The notes: generated by a model from the sequence alone, not told the origin. DNA of 14,452 nt from DAIMFL01 sp964372215 (GCA_964372215.1 CAYJQC010000061.1:1-14452); one strand, 5' to 3'; shown: positions 6,816 to 13,775, numbered from the stretch's first letter. Numbers and translations are program-made.

Positions 6816-8190
6816 CGCCCCGGTCGGGCCGCCCGTCGCCGCCCGCCGGCCGAAATCCTGCGGAGTCGGGAGAGTCGGACGCGGCGCCACGGTGCGCGGC
6901 CGGGCGCAGCCGCGCCGCGGTCCATTGCCGCGCGCCGCGCAGGGCGTCGGCCAGATAGGCCAGGCCGTGCATCACCGCCCGGGTCTCGCCGCCATAGAGC
7001 AGCCGCAGCATCTCGCGCTGCGAGGTGACGCCGAGCAGGCCGATGCGGTGCAGCCGGCGCGCGGTCTCCAGCCAGAACGGGCTGAGCGCCAGGGACAGCA
7101 CGGCGGTCGAGACGATGAGCCCGTGGCCGTAGGGGCCGATCAGCCCGCCACCGAAGCCGATGGCCGCCAGCAGGAACGAGAACTCGCCGATCTGCGCCAG
7201 CATCACGCCGGCGATGGCGGCGCGCGCCCAGTCCTGGCCGAGCAGGCGCAGGGTCACGATGTTGAAGCCGCTCTTCACCAGGGTGACGGCGACCAGCATG
7301 ACCAGCACGACGCCGAGATTGTGCCAGATGAAGGCGAGGTCGAGCAGCAGGCCGATCGACAGGAAGAACACCATCATCAGGATGCTCTGGATCGGTGCCG
7401 CGGCATGGATCATCGGTTCGCGCACAGCAGAGTTGCCGATCAGCACGCCGGCGACGAAGGCGCCATAGGCGGGCGACAGCCCGAGCAGCCCGGAGATCGT
7501 GGCGGCGCCGAAGCACATGACGATGCCGGCCAGGGCGCGCAGATCGGCGCTCTGCTCGAACAGTTCGGCGAAGGGCAGGCGCACCTCGTCGCGGCGGCTG
7601 AGATAGAACACCAGCCACGCCAGGAAGCCGACCGCGAGCACGACGCGGAAGACGCCGTCGACGCCGATGCCGTCGCCCGACATCGCGCTCACCACGATCA
7701 TCATCGGCACCACGGCGAGATCCTGGGCGATCAGGATGCTGACGGTGATCTCGCCGGCCGGCGTCTTCAGCTCGCCGGAATCCTCCAGCATCTTGATGGC
7801 GACGGCGGTCGACGACAGGGCGATGGCGAAGCCGAACAGCACGGCGACGCCCAGAGGCCAGCCGAACAGCGGCGCCAGGATCAGCATGATGCCGAGGCTG
7901 CCGCCGATCTGCGCCAGGGTGGCGAAGGTGGCGGTGCGCCAGACCGCCTTGAAACTCTTGATCGACAGTTCCATGCCGACCAGGTACAGCAGCATGAGCA
8001 CGCCGAGCTCGGCCAGGAACTGCACCGACTCGCGGTTCTTGACTAGCCCCATGACCGACGGTCCCAGGATCACCCCGGCCAGGATGTAGCCGACCACCGC
8101 CGGCTGCTTCAGGCGCGTCATCGCCATGCCGCAGGACAAGGCGGCGAGCACGACGATGGCGAGGGCGGTGAGGGCTTCGTTACCGTGCAT
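6808..8190 (-). CDS. Cation/proton antiporter, CPA2 (KefB/KefC-like) family, no RCK domain
   Basis: A 460-residue inner-membrane protein with about 11-13 hydrophobic helices in residues 5-390. Family marks are VGYILAGVILGP, MLLYLVGMEL, AIALSSTAVAIKMLEDSG and IAQDLAVVPMM (with the ion-binding Gln-Asp pair), then GAFVAGVLIGNS and a Gly-rich late helix (IGEFSFLLAAIGFGGG). It most likely exchanges K+ or Na+ for H+. The C-terminal 70 residues are Arg/Ala/Gly-rich and soluble. They do not form the TrkA-N nucleotide-binding domain of KefB/KefC, so regulation by glutathione adducts is not expected. ATG 8190 is used. A GAGTC lies 12 bp upstream of it (8202-8206). The stop codon overlaps rnhB by 8 bp. 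The transported ion is not known. Confidence 0.9.
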   Translation of the reverse strand: MHGNEALTALAIVVLAALSCGMAMTRLKQPAVVGYILAGVILGPSVMGLVKNRESVQFLAELGVLMLLYLVGMELSIKSFKAVWRTATFATLAQIGGSLGIMLILAPLFGWPLGVAVLFGFAIALSSTAVAIKMLEDSGELKTPAGEITVSILIAQDLAVVPMMIVVSAMSGDGIGVDGVFRVVLAVGFLAWLVFYLSRRDEVRLPFAELFEQSADLRALAGIVMCFGAATISGLLGLSPAYGAFVAGVLIGNSAVREPMIHAAAPIQSILMMVFFLSIGLLLDLAFIWHNLGVVLVMLVAVTLVKSGFNIVTLRLLGQDWARAAIAGVMLAQIGEFSFLLAAIGFGGGLIGPYGHGLIVSTAVLSLALSPFWLETARRLHRIGLLGVTSQREMLRLLYGGETRAVMHGLAYLADALRGARQWTAARLRPAAHRGAASDSPDSAGFRPAGGDGRPDRGDA

Positions 8191-8243
8191 GGCTCATGCG
8201 CGAGTCTAACACGAGATGGCAGGCGCGCATCTGCCGCGTGACC

Positions 8244-9020
8244 TCACAGCTTGCGGGCGACGGTGACGATCTCGTAGCTCGCGCTGCGCACCGGGCCGCG
8301 GTCCCAGTCGCCGTACTGCGCCAGCACCGCGAAGCCCTCGGCGACCAGATGGCGGGCGAGTCCGTCGGGCGGGGTGTAGCGCAGGGTGATGCGCTGGCGG
8401 GTCTCGCCGCGCGCGCCCTTGGGCGCTCCCGGCCGGCGCCGGATCACGGTGTAGTGCAGCAGCTGGCGCGCCGCGTCCCAGCGCGATTCGGTGAAGGTCT
8501 CGCCGGGCTGGCCGTCGGCGCCGATATAGCTGTGCCAGAACTCCTCGCCCGTGCTGTCGTAGGTCTCCTGGCCGTTCGGGTTGCGGCTGTCGAAGGCGAA
8601 CAGCCCGCCCGGCGCCAGATGGCGGTGGACGCAGCGGAACAGGGCGCGCTGGTCGGCGTCGTCGAGCATCTGCTGGAAGGCGTGGCCGGCCATGGTGGCG
8701 ACGCGGAACGGCCCCTCGTGCAGCGCGAAGTCGCGGACATCGGCGATGTGCAAGGTCAGCGGCAGCCCGGCGCTCTGGGCGCGGGCATGCTCCAGCATGT
8801 GCGGCGAGAGATCGATCCCGGTCACCCGGATGCCGGCGCGGGCGAGCGGCAGGGCGATGCGGCCGGTGCCGCAGGCGATGTCGAGCGCCGGCCCGCCGGT
8901 CGCGGCGGCAAGCGCGACCATGAACGCGCCGTCGGCGTCGAGCGCGCCGTGCTCGGCGTCGTAGGCCTCCGGCGCCCGGAACTCTTCGAGATTGTCGTGG
9001 TCGAGGAGGGCGTCCTTCAT
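8244..9020 (-). CDS. Class I SAM-dependent methyltransferase, unknown substrate
   Basis: A 258-residue Rossmann-fold methyltransferase. Motif I is ALDIACGTGRIALPLA (about residues 45-60), followed by VTGIDLSPHMLEHARAQ (motif II acidic loop), IADVRDFAL, a Thr-Met-Ala-Gly-His stretch and LAPGGLFAFDSRNPN (motif post-III). The C-terminal half is a beta-rich block with EEFWHSYIG and RQRITLRYTPPD, as in small-molecule methyltransferases of the Methyltransf_25/11 group. ATG 9020 was chosen; an in-frame ATG at 9035 would add 5 residues, and neither has a clear ribosome-binding site. The antiporter gene follows after 53 bp. The substrate cannot be deduced. Confidence 0.85.
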   Translation of the reverse strand: MKDALLDHDNLEEFRAPEAYDAEHGALDADGAFMVALAAATGGPALDIACGTGRIALPLARAGIRVTGIDLSPHMLEHARAQSAGLPLTLHIADVRDFALHEGPFRVATMAGHAFQQMLDDADQRALFRCVHRHLAPGGLFAFDSRNPNGQETYDSTGEEFWHSYIGADGQPGETFTESRWDAARQLLHYTVIRRRPGAPKGARGETRQRITLRYTPPDGLARHLVAEGFAVLAQYGDWDRGPVRSASYEIVTVARKL

Positions 9021-9096
9021 GGCGGCGCGCAGCATAGGCGATCGTTTCAATGCGGAGAAGAGTGCTTTGGGGCCTCTGGAAAAGCGACTTCCGAAT

Positions 9097-9125
9097 CCCC
9101 CTCCCCTTCCCGCGAGGGGAGGGGG
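9097..9125. repeat. GC-rich hairpin intergenic repeat (possible terminator)
   Basis: CCCCCTCCCC (9097-9106) and GGGGAGGGGG (9116-9125) form a perfect 10-bp stem with a 9-nt loop, 8 bp beyond the stop codon of the radical SAM gene. Translated, it gives a PLPSREG-like peptide common in false ORFs of alphaproteobacteria, so it is probably a dispersed repeat. It may also stop transcription of the radical SAM gene, although no T-run follows. Confidence 0.65.
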
Positions 9126-9132
9126 TTGGTAG

Positions 9133-10269
9133 TTACAACAGCAGCGAGAGCTGGCGATCGTCGGGCCGCGGCAGCGCGGCCGGCTTCGCCGGCCGCTTGA
9201 ACAGCGTGAGGTCGTAGCGCCAGTCGCGCTCCACGAGGCCGAGCTTGCGGGTCGCCAGCTCGAAGCGCTGGCCGATGAGCGCGGCATAGTTGCCCTGGCC
9301 GGTCATGCGCCGGCCGAAGCTGGCATCGTTCAGGCGCCCGTCGCGGGTCTGGCGCACCAGCTCGAGAACGCGCTTCGCCTTGTTGGGGACGTGCGCCTCC
9401 AGCCATTCGGCGAACAGGTCCTTGATCTCGAGCGGCAGGCGCAGCAGCACGTAGCCGGCGCTCGACGCGCCGGCGTCCTTCGCCGCCTCCAGGATCGCTT
9501 CGATCTCGGGATCGGTGAGCGCCGGGATGATAGGCGCCACCATCACGCCAACCGGCACGCCGGCCGCGGCGAGCGCGCGGATCGCGTCCAGGCGGCGCGC
9601 CGGGGTCGGCGCCCGCGGCTCCAGCCGGCGGGCGAGATCGCGATCCAGCGTGGTGATGGAGATGCAGGCGCGCGCCAGGCGCCGCGCCGCCATCGGCGCC
9701 AGGATGTCGGCGTCGCGCGCGATCAGCGCCGACTTGGTGACGATGCCGACCGGGTGGTGGCAGGCGGCCAGCACCTCGAGCACCGCGCGGGTGATGCGCC
9801 GCTCGCGCTCGAGCGGCTGATAGGGATCGGTGTTGGTGCCCATGGCGATCACCGCCGGGCGATAGCCGGGCCGCGCCAACTCGGCGGTCAGCAGCAGCGC
9901 CGCCTCTGGCTTGACGAACAGCCGGGTCTCGAAGTCGAGGCCGGGCGACAGGCCGAGGAAGGCGTGGGTCGGCCGGGCGAAGCAGTAGACGCAGCCATGC
10001 TCGCAGCCGCGATAGGGATTGATCGAGCGGTCGAACGGCACGTCCGGCGACTGGTTGCGGGCGATGATGCTGCGGGTGGAGTCGACGGTGACGGTGGTGC
10101 GGAGCGGCGGCAGGTCGTCGGCGTCGCCGGCCCAGCCGTCGTCGACCGCCTCGGTGGTCGTGGGCTCGAACCGGCCGGCCTTGTTGGTGACGGCGCCGCG
10201 GCCCTTGCGCGCCCGGGCCGGGATGCGGTCGCTCGGCTGGTCGTGGGCGTCGGCGCGGTCGATCTCCAT
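9133..10269 (-). CDS. PA0069-family radical SAM protein (SplB-like fold), function unknown
   Basis: A 378-residue protein whose radical SAM cluster motif is C-x3-C-x2-C at Cys89, Cys93 and Cys96 in YRGCEHGCVYCFARPTH. The motif differs in context from classic AdoMet radical enzymes but is normal for the PA0069/Rv2578c group, which is distantly related to spore photoproduct lyase. Later motifs are MGTNTDPYQPLER, a VTKSALIARD segment and a TIM-barrel pattern with SITTLD and VAPIIPALTD. The C-terminus (FGRRMTGQGNYAALIGQRF) is also family-like. The reaction and substrate of this family are, to my knowledge, not established. The ATG at 10269 was chosen; an upstream TTG (10311) is less likely. The hairpin repeat separates it from the methyltransferase gene. 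Confidence 0.9.
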   Translation of the reverse strand: MEIDRADAHDQPSDRIPARARKGRGAVTNKAGRFEPTTTEAVDDGWAGDADDLPPLRTTVTVDSTRSIIARNQSPDVPFDRSINPYRGCEHGCVYCFARPTHAFLGLSPGLDFETRLFVKPEAALLLTAELARPGYRPAVIAMGTNTDPYQPLERERRITRAVLEVLAACHHPVGIVTKSALIARDADILAPMAARRLARACISITTLDRDLARRLEPRAPTPARRLDAIRALAAAGVPVGVMVAPIIPALTDPEIEAILEAAKDAGASSAGYVLLRLPLEIKDLFAEWLEAHVPNKAKRVLELVRQTRDGRLNDASFGRRMTGQGNYAALIGQRFELATRKLGLVERDWRYDLTLFKRPAKPAALPRPDDRQLSLLL

Positions 10270-10321
10270 CGCCCGAAAGTACGCTCGGCCAACGGAACAA
10301 ATCAAGAACAAGAATCCACAT

Positions 10322-10337
10322 GGCCGGCCCGCCGGCC
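10322..10337 (-). terminator. Possible terminator hairpin after the phosphotransferase gene
   Basis: GGCCGGC-CC-GCCGGCC is a 7-bp stem starting 2 bp after the phosphotransferase stop codon. On the minus strand it is followed by a T-rich but interrupted stretch (ATGTGGATTCTTGTTCTTG). It is a weak candidate for an intrinsic terminator within the 70-bp spacer before the radical SAM gene. Confidence 0.35.
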
Positions 10338-10339
10338 GG

Positions 10340-11479
10340 TCAGAGCAGGGTTTCGAGCGGGCTGTGCTCCTGCCATTCGGCCCGCACGCGGGCGATGGTG
10401 GCGGGGTCGGTGAAATCGTCGATGCGCGCCAGCATGTGCGCGACCCGGTCCTCGGGGAGACGCGCCCGCGACCACGGGCCGAGGGCGGGATCGTCCGGCC
10501 GCGCCGCCGAGACGGCGCGCCAGCGGATCATCCAGGTCAGGGTGCGCAGCCAGGTGATGCGGCGCATCGGCAGCAGCCAGGGCCGGAGCGCCGCCGCGGC
10601 GTCGGGCGTCAGATGTTCGAGATAGGCGCGGTAGAAGCGGGCGATCTGCTCGACCGACAGGACCGCCGACACTTGCGGCTCCCAGGTGGTCGAGGTGTAG
10701 AGCGTGGCGTGGGCGAGGTCGATCGCCGGCGACCCGTACAGCATCTTCTCGAGGTCCACGAAGATCGCGCATCCGTCGTCGCGGATCAGGAAGTTGCCGG
10801 GATGGGTGTCGGTGGCGACCAGGGCGACCGGCTGGGCCGCCTTGATGATTCCGCCGGCGATCTCGCCGGCGAACTGCCGGACCCAGCCGATCTCCTCGGC
10901 AACGATGGAAAGCGCGTCGGGCCTGAGACGCGCGTCGTGCAGATGCTCGGCCTGGGCGAGGATCACCTTCAGCGTCTCCGCCACGGGATCGCGGTGGTCG
11001 CGCAAGGGGGCCCGTGCCGCCGGCTCGGGCAGCGGCAGCGCATGGATGCAGGCGAGGGCCTCCGCGATGGCGGCCAGATCGTTGGGCAGGCGCGGATACC
11101 GGCCGACGATCTCCTCGACAACGAGGCCGCCGTACGGCAGGTCGCGGGTTGGCTCGAGAACAGCAATGAGCCGCGGCGTGCGGGCGCTGGCGTGGGCGCG
11201 CTCGAAGGCCGCCGCCTGGTAGGCCAGGTTGTCGGCGGGCGCCAGACCGAACTGGCTGAGCCGAGGCACGCGCAGCACGGCGTCGCGCCCGGCGATCCGG
11301 TAGTGCTCATGGGCGATGCCGCCGCTGTCGATCGGCGTCAGGTCGGTGTCGGGGGTTTCTGCGAAATCGGTCAGGCGGCGCACTGCGTCCGCGAGCGCTG
11401 TGATGCGGCCCTCGTCCTTCGACAGGCTCAGGACGAGGACTCCAGCACCGGCAACCTCATGGTGAGCCTGTCGAACCAT
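10340..11479 (-). CDS. APH-fold phosphotransferase family protein
   Basis: A kinase-like protein of up to 379 residues. The catalytic block ATDTHPGNFLIRDDGCAIFVDLEK (residues 222-245) matches the APH/choline kinase pattern, with Asp224 and Asn229 as catalytic loop residues and Asp242 as the metal-binding Asp. The usual His that starts the HGD motif is replaced by Ala222. The N-lobe shows IDSGGIAHEHYRI (nucleotide loop), VLRVPR with an Arg where Lys may be expected, and GLVVEEIVGRYP (hinge). ATG 11479 lies inside a dispersed repeat 24 bp after moaB; GTG 11383 is the next in-frame start and would remove the repeat-coded residues 1-32. The substrate is unknown. Aminoglycoside resistance is not implied: the family also covers sugar, choline and homoserine kinases. 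Confidence 0.8.
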   Translation of the reverse strand: MVRQAHHEVAGAGVLVLSLSKDEGRITALADAVRRLTDFAETPDTDLTPIDSGGIAHEHYRIAGRDAVLRVPRLSQFGLAPADNLAYQAAAFERAHASARTPRLIAVLEPTRDLPYGGLVVEEIVGRYPRLPNDLAAIAEALACIHALPLPEPAARAPLRDHRDPVAETLKVILAQAEHLHDARLRPDALSIVAEEIGWVRQFAGEIAGGIIKAAQPVALVATDTHPGNFLIRDDGCAIFVDLEKMLYGSPAIDLAHATLYTSTTWEPQVSAVLSVEQIARFYRAYLEHLTPDAAAALRPWLLPMRRITWLRTLTWMIRWRAVSAARPDDPALGPWSRARLPEDRVAHMLARIDDFTDPATIARVRAEWQEHSPLETLL

Positions 11480-11483
11480 GAGG
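11410..11483. repeat. Double-hairpin dispersed repeat overlapping the phosphotransferase 5' end
   Basis: A 74-bp element made of two hairpins. The first is CCTCGTCC-N13-GGACGAGG (11410-11438) and the second is CCTCATGGT-N11-ACCATGAGG (11455-11483). The loop of the first, TTCGACAGGCTCA, is the exact reverse complement of TGAGCCTGTCGAA in the second, so the whole is one large inverted repeat. Its translations (LRQAQDE and MVSLSNHE) are well-known false peptides in alphaproteobacterial databases. It lies between moaB and the phosphotransferase gene and supplies that gene's most upstream ATG. Confidence 0.88.
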
Positions 11484-11503
11484 GGCAGCGCTCCAGCCCG
11501 TTG

Positions 11504-12049
11504 CTATTCACCGGCCTTCAGATGCTCGGTCAGGCGCGGCATCAGCTCGGCGAGGTTGCAGGGCTTGTGCCGGATGTCGAGCTGCCAGCGCAGGATCTCC
11601 TCCCAGCCGTCGCGGCAGGCGCCGGGCGAGCCGGGCAGGGCGAACAGATAGGTGCCGCCGGCGACGCCGCCGGTGGCGCGCGACTGCATGGTCGAGGTCT
11701 TGATCTTGTCGTAGCTGATCATGCGGAACAGCTCGCCGAAGCCCTCGATCTCCTTCTCGTAGACCGCGCGGAACGCCTCGGGCGTCACGTCGCGCCCGGT
11801 GAGGCCGGTGCCGCCGGTCGAGATGATGCAGTCGATTCCGGGGTCGGCAATCCAGGCCTGCAACTGGGCCACGATCCGCGGCACCTCGTCCTTGACGATG
11901 GTCTTGGCGACCACGCGGTGACCGTCGCGCTGGGCCAGCTCGGCCAGGGTCCGGCCGGACTTGTCGTCGGTCTCGTGGCGGGTATCGGAAACCGTCAGGA
12001 CGGCGATATTGACCGCGCGGAAGGGCTTCGATTCGTCAATTCGTGACAT
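11504..12049 (-). CDS. moaB: Molybdenum cofactor biosynthesis protein MoaB/Mog
   Basis: A 181-residue protein of the MoaB/MogA fold, which adenylylates molybdopterin before molybdate insertion. Seen motifs are VNIAVLTVSDTRHETDDKSG at the N-terminus, the substrate-binding STGGTGLTGRD (77-87), ATGGVAGGTYLFALPGSPGAC (126-145) and the C-terminal HKPCNLAELMPRL. Length and motif order agree with E. coli MoaB (about 170). The ATG at 12049 overlaps the end of the lytic transglycosylase gene by 14 bp, so the two are probably cotranscribed and translationally coupled. Whether it is the main adenylyltransferase (Mog role) cannot be told here, since no other molybdenum cofactor gene is in the window. Confidence 0.93.
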   Translation of the reverse strand: MSRIDESKPFRAVNIAVLTVSDTRHETDDKSGRTLAELAQRDGHRVVAKTIVKDEVPRIVAQLQAWIADPGIDCIISTGGTGLTGRDVTPEAFRAVYEKEIEGFGELFRMISYDKIKTSTMQSRATGGVAGGTYLFALPGSPGACRDGWEEILRWQLDIRHKPCNLAELMPRLTEHLKAGE

Positions 12050-13679
12050 AGCGGCGGGTCTCGTCGGAGGCATCTTCCTGCCGATCGTAGACCGGCCACG
12101 CGCCCGACGCGATAGCGTCGAGCGAGGGAGTCGCCTGCCCGAGCCGCTGACGATAGATCCATAGATTGGCCAGCACCCGCTCGATGAACAGCCGGGTCTC
12201 GCGCGACGGGATGCTCTCGATGAACAGCAGCGGATCCTGGTCGTAGCCGGCGCCCTTGCGCCACTTCGCCAGGTTGCCGGGTCCCGCGTTGTAGGCGGCG
12301 GCCAGCAGGAACAGGTCGCCCTCGACATTGCCGTCCTCGAGCAGCCGGCCGACATATTCCTGGCCCAGGGTCATGTTGATGACCGGATCGAGCAGCGCCG
12401 CGCCGGCCTCGCCGTCATAACCCTCGACGTCGGGGGCGATATAGGCCGCGGTCGCCGGCATGATCTGCATCAGGCCGCTGGCGCCCGCGCCGCTGCGGGC
12501 ATCCGGGTTGAAGCCCGATTCCTGGCGCATCAGGGCGTAGAGCAGCGCGCGGTCGACCTCGAAGCCGCCTTTCGGCTGCCAGCCCGGTACGGGATACAGC
12601 GCGGTCGGGATCATGGTGCCGTACTGCACCTCGATCGTGGTGCCGAGCTTGAGGGCGAGCGACGGCAGGTTGGCGAGCTGCGAGACCGAGACCAGTGCGC
12701 CGGCCAGCTCCGGCCCGGCGGTCGCCAGCAGCGCCTGCATCTCGTCCTCGGCCAGGCGCAGCTTGCCGATCTGCAGCAGGGCGAGGGCCCGGGCCCCGGT
12801 CTTGGTCTTCTGCAGATCCACGGCCTCGCTCTCGGTCAGCGGCCGGACCGACCAGTCGAACGCCGAGTCCATGCCGAGCGCGCGGCGCGCCAGCTGGCCG
12901 TAGAAGGTGCGGGGGTGTTCGGCGGCGACCTTGAGCCACTTGCTCACCAGCTCGGGGTGGCGCGCCTTGAGGTGGGCGCGCGCCGCCCAGTAGGCCGCGC
13001 CCGAGACGGTCCAGGGCGTGCCGTCCTGGTCGGTGGCGGCCTTCTCGAACTCGCCGGCCGCCCGCGTCATGTCGCCCTTGCGCCAGGCGCCGATGCCGGC
13101 CAGCCAGTGGGCGCCTTCGTCGCCGAACGCCGGGTCCGGGCTGCCGACCTTGTGGATGGTCGGCACGCTCGGCTGCTTCGGCGCGGCGGCGTCGGCGGGC
13201 TGGCGCCGCAGGGCCAGCGCGTAGATGCGCGGCGCTTCCGGATGGTCGGCATACTTCGCCAGCCACTCCGACAATTCCTTGAACTTGGAGCGGTAGGCGG
13301 TCGGGTGGAGATAGCGCTGGGCCAGCACATGGCCCATGAGGCGGGTATCGCCGAGCTTTCCGATCAACCGGTCGGCGTCCGCCCAGCGGCCCGTTTCCTG
13401 CAGCATGAAGATCTGCCGGTAGCGGTCGGCGTCGACGTCCTCGAGCGGCTTGGGCAGGTCCACCGCCGGGCCGTGCGCGCCCGCGGCGGGCGGCAGGGCG
13501 GCGATGGTCGGCGCCGGCATCTGGTCGGCGCGGGCGGTCGTCGCCGGCATCAGCATCGCCAGGCCCGCCAGCGACAGCGCGGCAAGGCCGAGCGCCGCGC
13601 TGCGCGCAAACCCCTGGCCGGCTTCTCGGCCGGCAGGAGCACGACGGGACCCGAACGGTGAAGAATCGGTAAACGTCAT
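12036..13679 (-). CDS. slt: Soluble lytic murein transglycosylase (Slt family)
   Basis: A periplasmic enzyme that cleaves the MurNAc-GlcNAc bond of peptidoglycan, making anhydro-muropeptides. The 547 residues begin with a long basic n-region and a hydrophobic stretch (residues 27-45, AALGLAALSLAGLAMLMP), with probable cleavage after Ala-Arg-Ala. A helical superhelix with TPR-like repeats (about residues 70-350) follows, and then the SLT domain: ALMRQESGFNPDARSGAGA with catalytic Glu387, GLMQIMPATA and AYNAGPGNLAKW. The C-terminal FIESIPSRETRLFIERVL is also typical. It is shorter than E. coli Slt70 (645 residues precursor). The ATG at 13679 has a weak AAGAG 7 nt upstream; a longer start at 13715 would add 12 residues that do not look conserved. 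The upstream region carries a CtrA motif and a GANTC site, suggesting cell-cycle control. Confidence 0.94.
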   Translation of the reverse strand: MTFTDSSPFGSRRAPAGREAGQGFARSAALGLAALSLAGLAMLMPATTARADQMPAPTIAALPPAAGAHGPAVDLPKPLEDVDADRYRQIFMLQETGRWADADRLIGKLGDTRLMGHVLAQRYLHPTAYRSKFKELSEWLAKYADHPEAPRIYALALRRQPADAAAPKQPSVPTIHKVGSPDPAFGDEGAHWLAGIGAWRKGDMTRAAGEFEKAATDQDGTPWTVSGAAYWAARAHLKARHPELVSKWLKVAAEHPRTFYGQLARRALGMDSAFDWSVRPLTESEAVDLQKTKTGARALALLQIGKLRLAEDEMQALLATAGPELAGALVSVSQLANLPSLALKLGTTIEVQYGTMIPTALYPVPGWQPKGGFEVDRALLYALMRQESGFNPDARSGAGASGLMQIMPATAAYIAPDVEGYDGEAGAALLDPVINMTLGQEYVGRLLEDGNVEGDLFLLAAAYNAGPGNLAKWRKGAGYDQDPLLFIESIPSRETRLFIERVLANLWIYRQRLGQATPSLDAIASGAWPVYDRQEDASDETRRYVTN

Positions 13680-13684
13680 TCGGC

Positions 13685-13689
13685 GACTC
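13685..13689. promoter_or_regulatory. GANTC (CcrM) site in the slt leader
   Basis: GACTC lies 6 bp upstream of the slt start codon and overlaps the weak AAGAG ribosome-binding site read on the minus strand. It is a potential CcrM methylation site next to the CtrA motif at 13721-13736. Confidence 0.5.
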
Positions 13690-13720
13690 TTATCCGAACA
13701 GATGCCCTCCGGCAAGCGCG

Positions 13721-13736
13721 TTAAGACATGGTTAAC
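13721..13736 (-). promoter_or_regulatory. CtrA-type binding site upstream of slt
   Basis: The plus strand reads TTAA-GACATGG-TTAAC and the minus strand TTAA-CCATGTC-TTAA followed by C, a perfect match to the TTAA-N7-TTAAC consensus of the alphaproteobacterial cell-cycle regulator CtrA. The minus strand also contains TTAACCAT, the common half-site form. It is centred about 50 bp before the slt start codon, a position where a regulator would meet the promoter. CtrA itself is not in the window, so binding is inferred. Confidence 0.65.
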
Positions 13737-13740
13737 ACTA

Positions 13741-13775
13741 AGTATTGGGTATAGAATTCAGCCCACCCCAATATT
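13741..13775. repeat. Imperfect inverted repeat in the slt promoter region
   Basis: AGTATTGGG (13741-13749) and CCCAATATT (13767-13775) are reverse complements with one mismatch, separated by 17 bp, in the AT-rich spacer between the uracil-DNA glycosylase stop codon and the CtrA motif. It could be an operator for a dimeric regulator or an mRNA hairpin ending the glycosylase transcript. No T-run supports a terminator. Confidence 0.35.

Noticed and set aside
6816..6890. Longer rnhB start at GTG 6890
   Set aside because: It adds a Pro/Arg-rich stretch not typical of RNase HII and lies inside the antiporter gene; ATG 6815 gives a normal start and a short overlap.
9036..9132. Extension of the methyltransferase or radical SAM frame through the spacer
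   Set aside because: The extra residues come from the hairpin repeat and lack conservation signs; the internal starts fit the families better.
10340..11479. Aminoglycoside resistance gene
   Set aside because: The APH fold alone does not show drug resistance; the gene has chromosomal neighbours and no mobile-element context.
13690..13698. DnaA-box-like TTATCCGAA in the slt leader
   Set aside because: It matches TTATCCACA at only seven of nine positions, stands alone and has no origin features around it.
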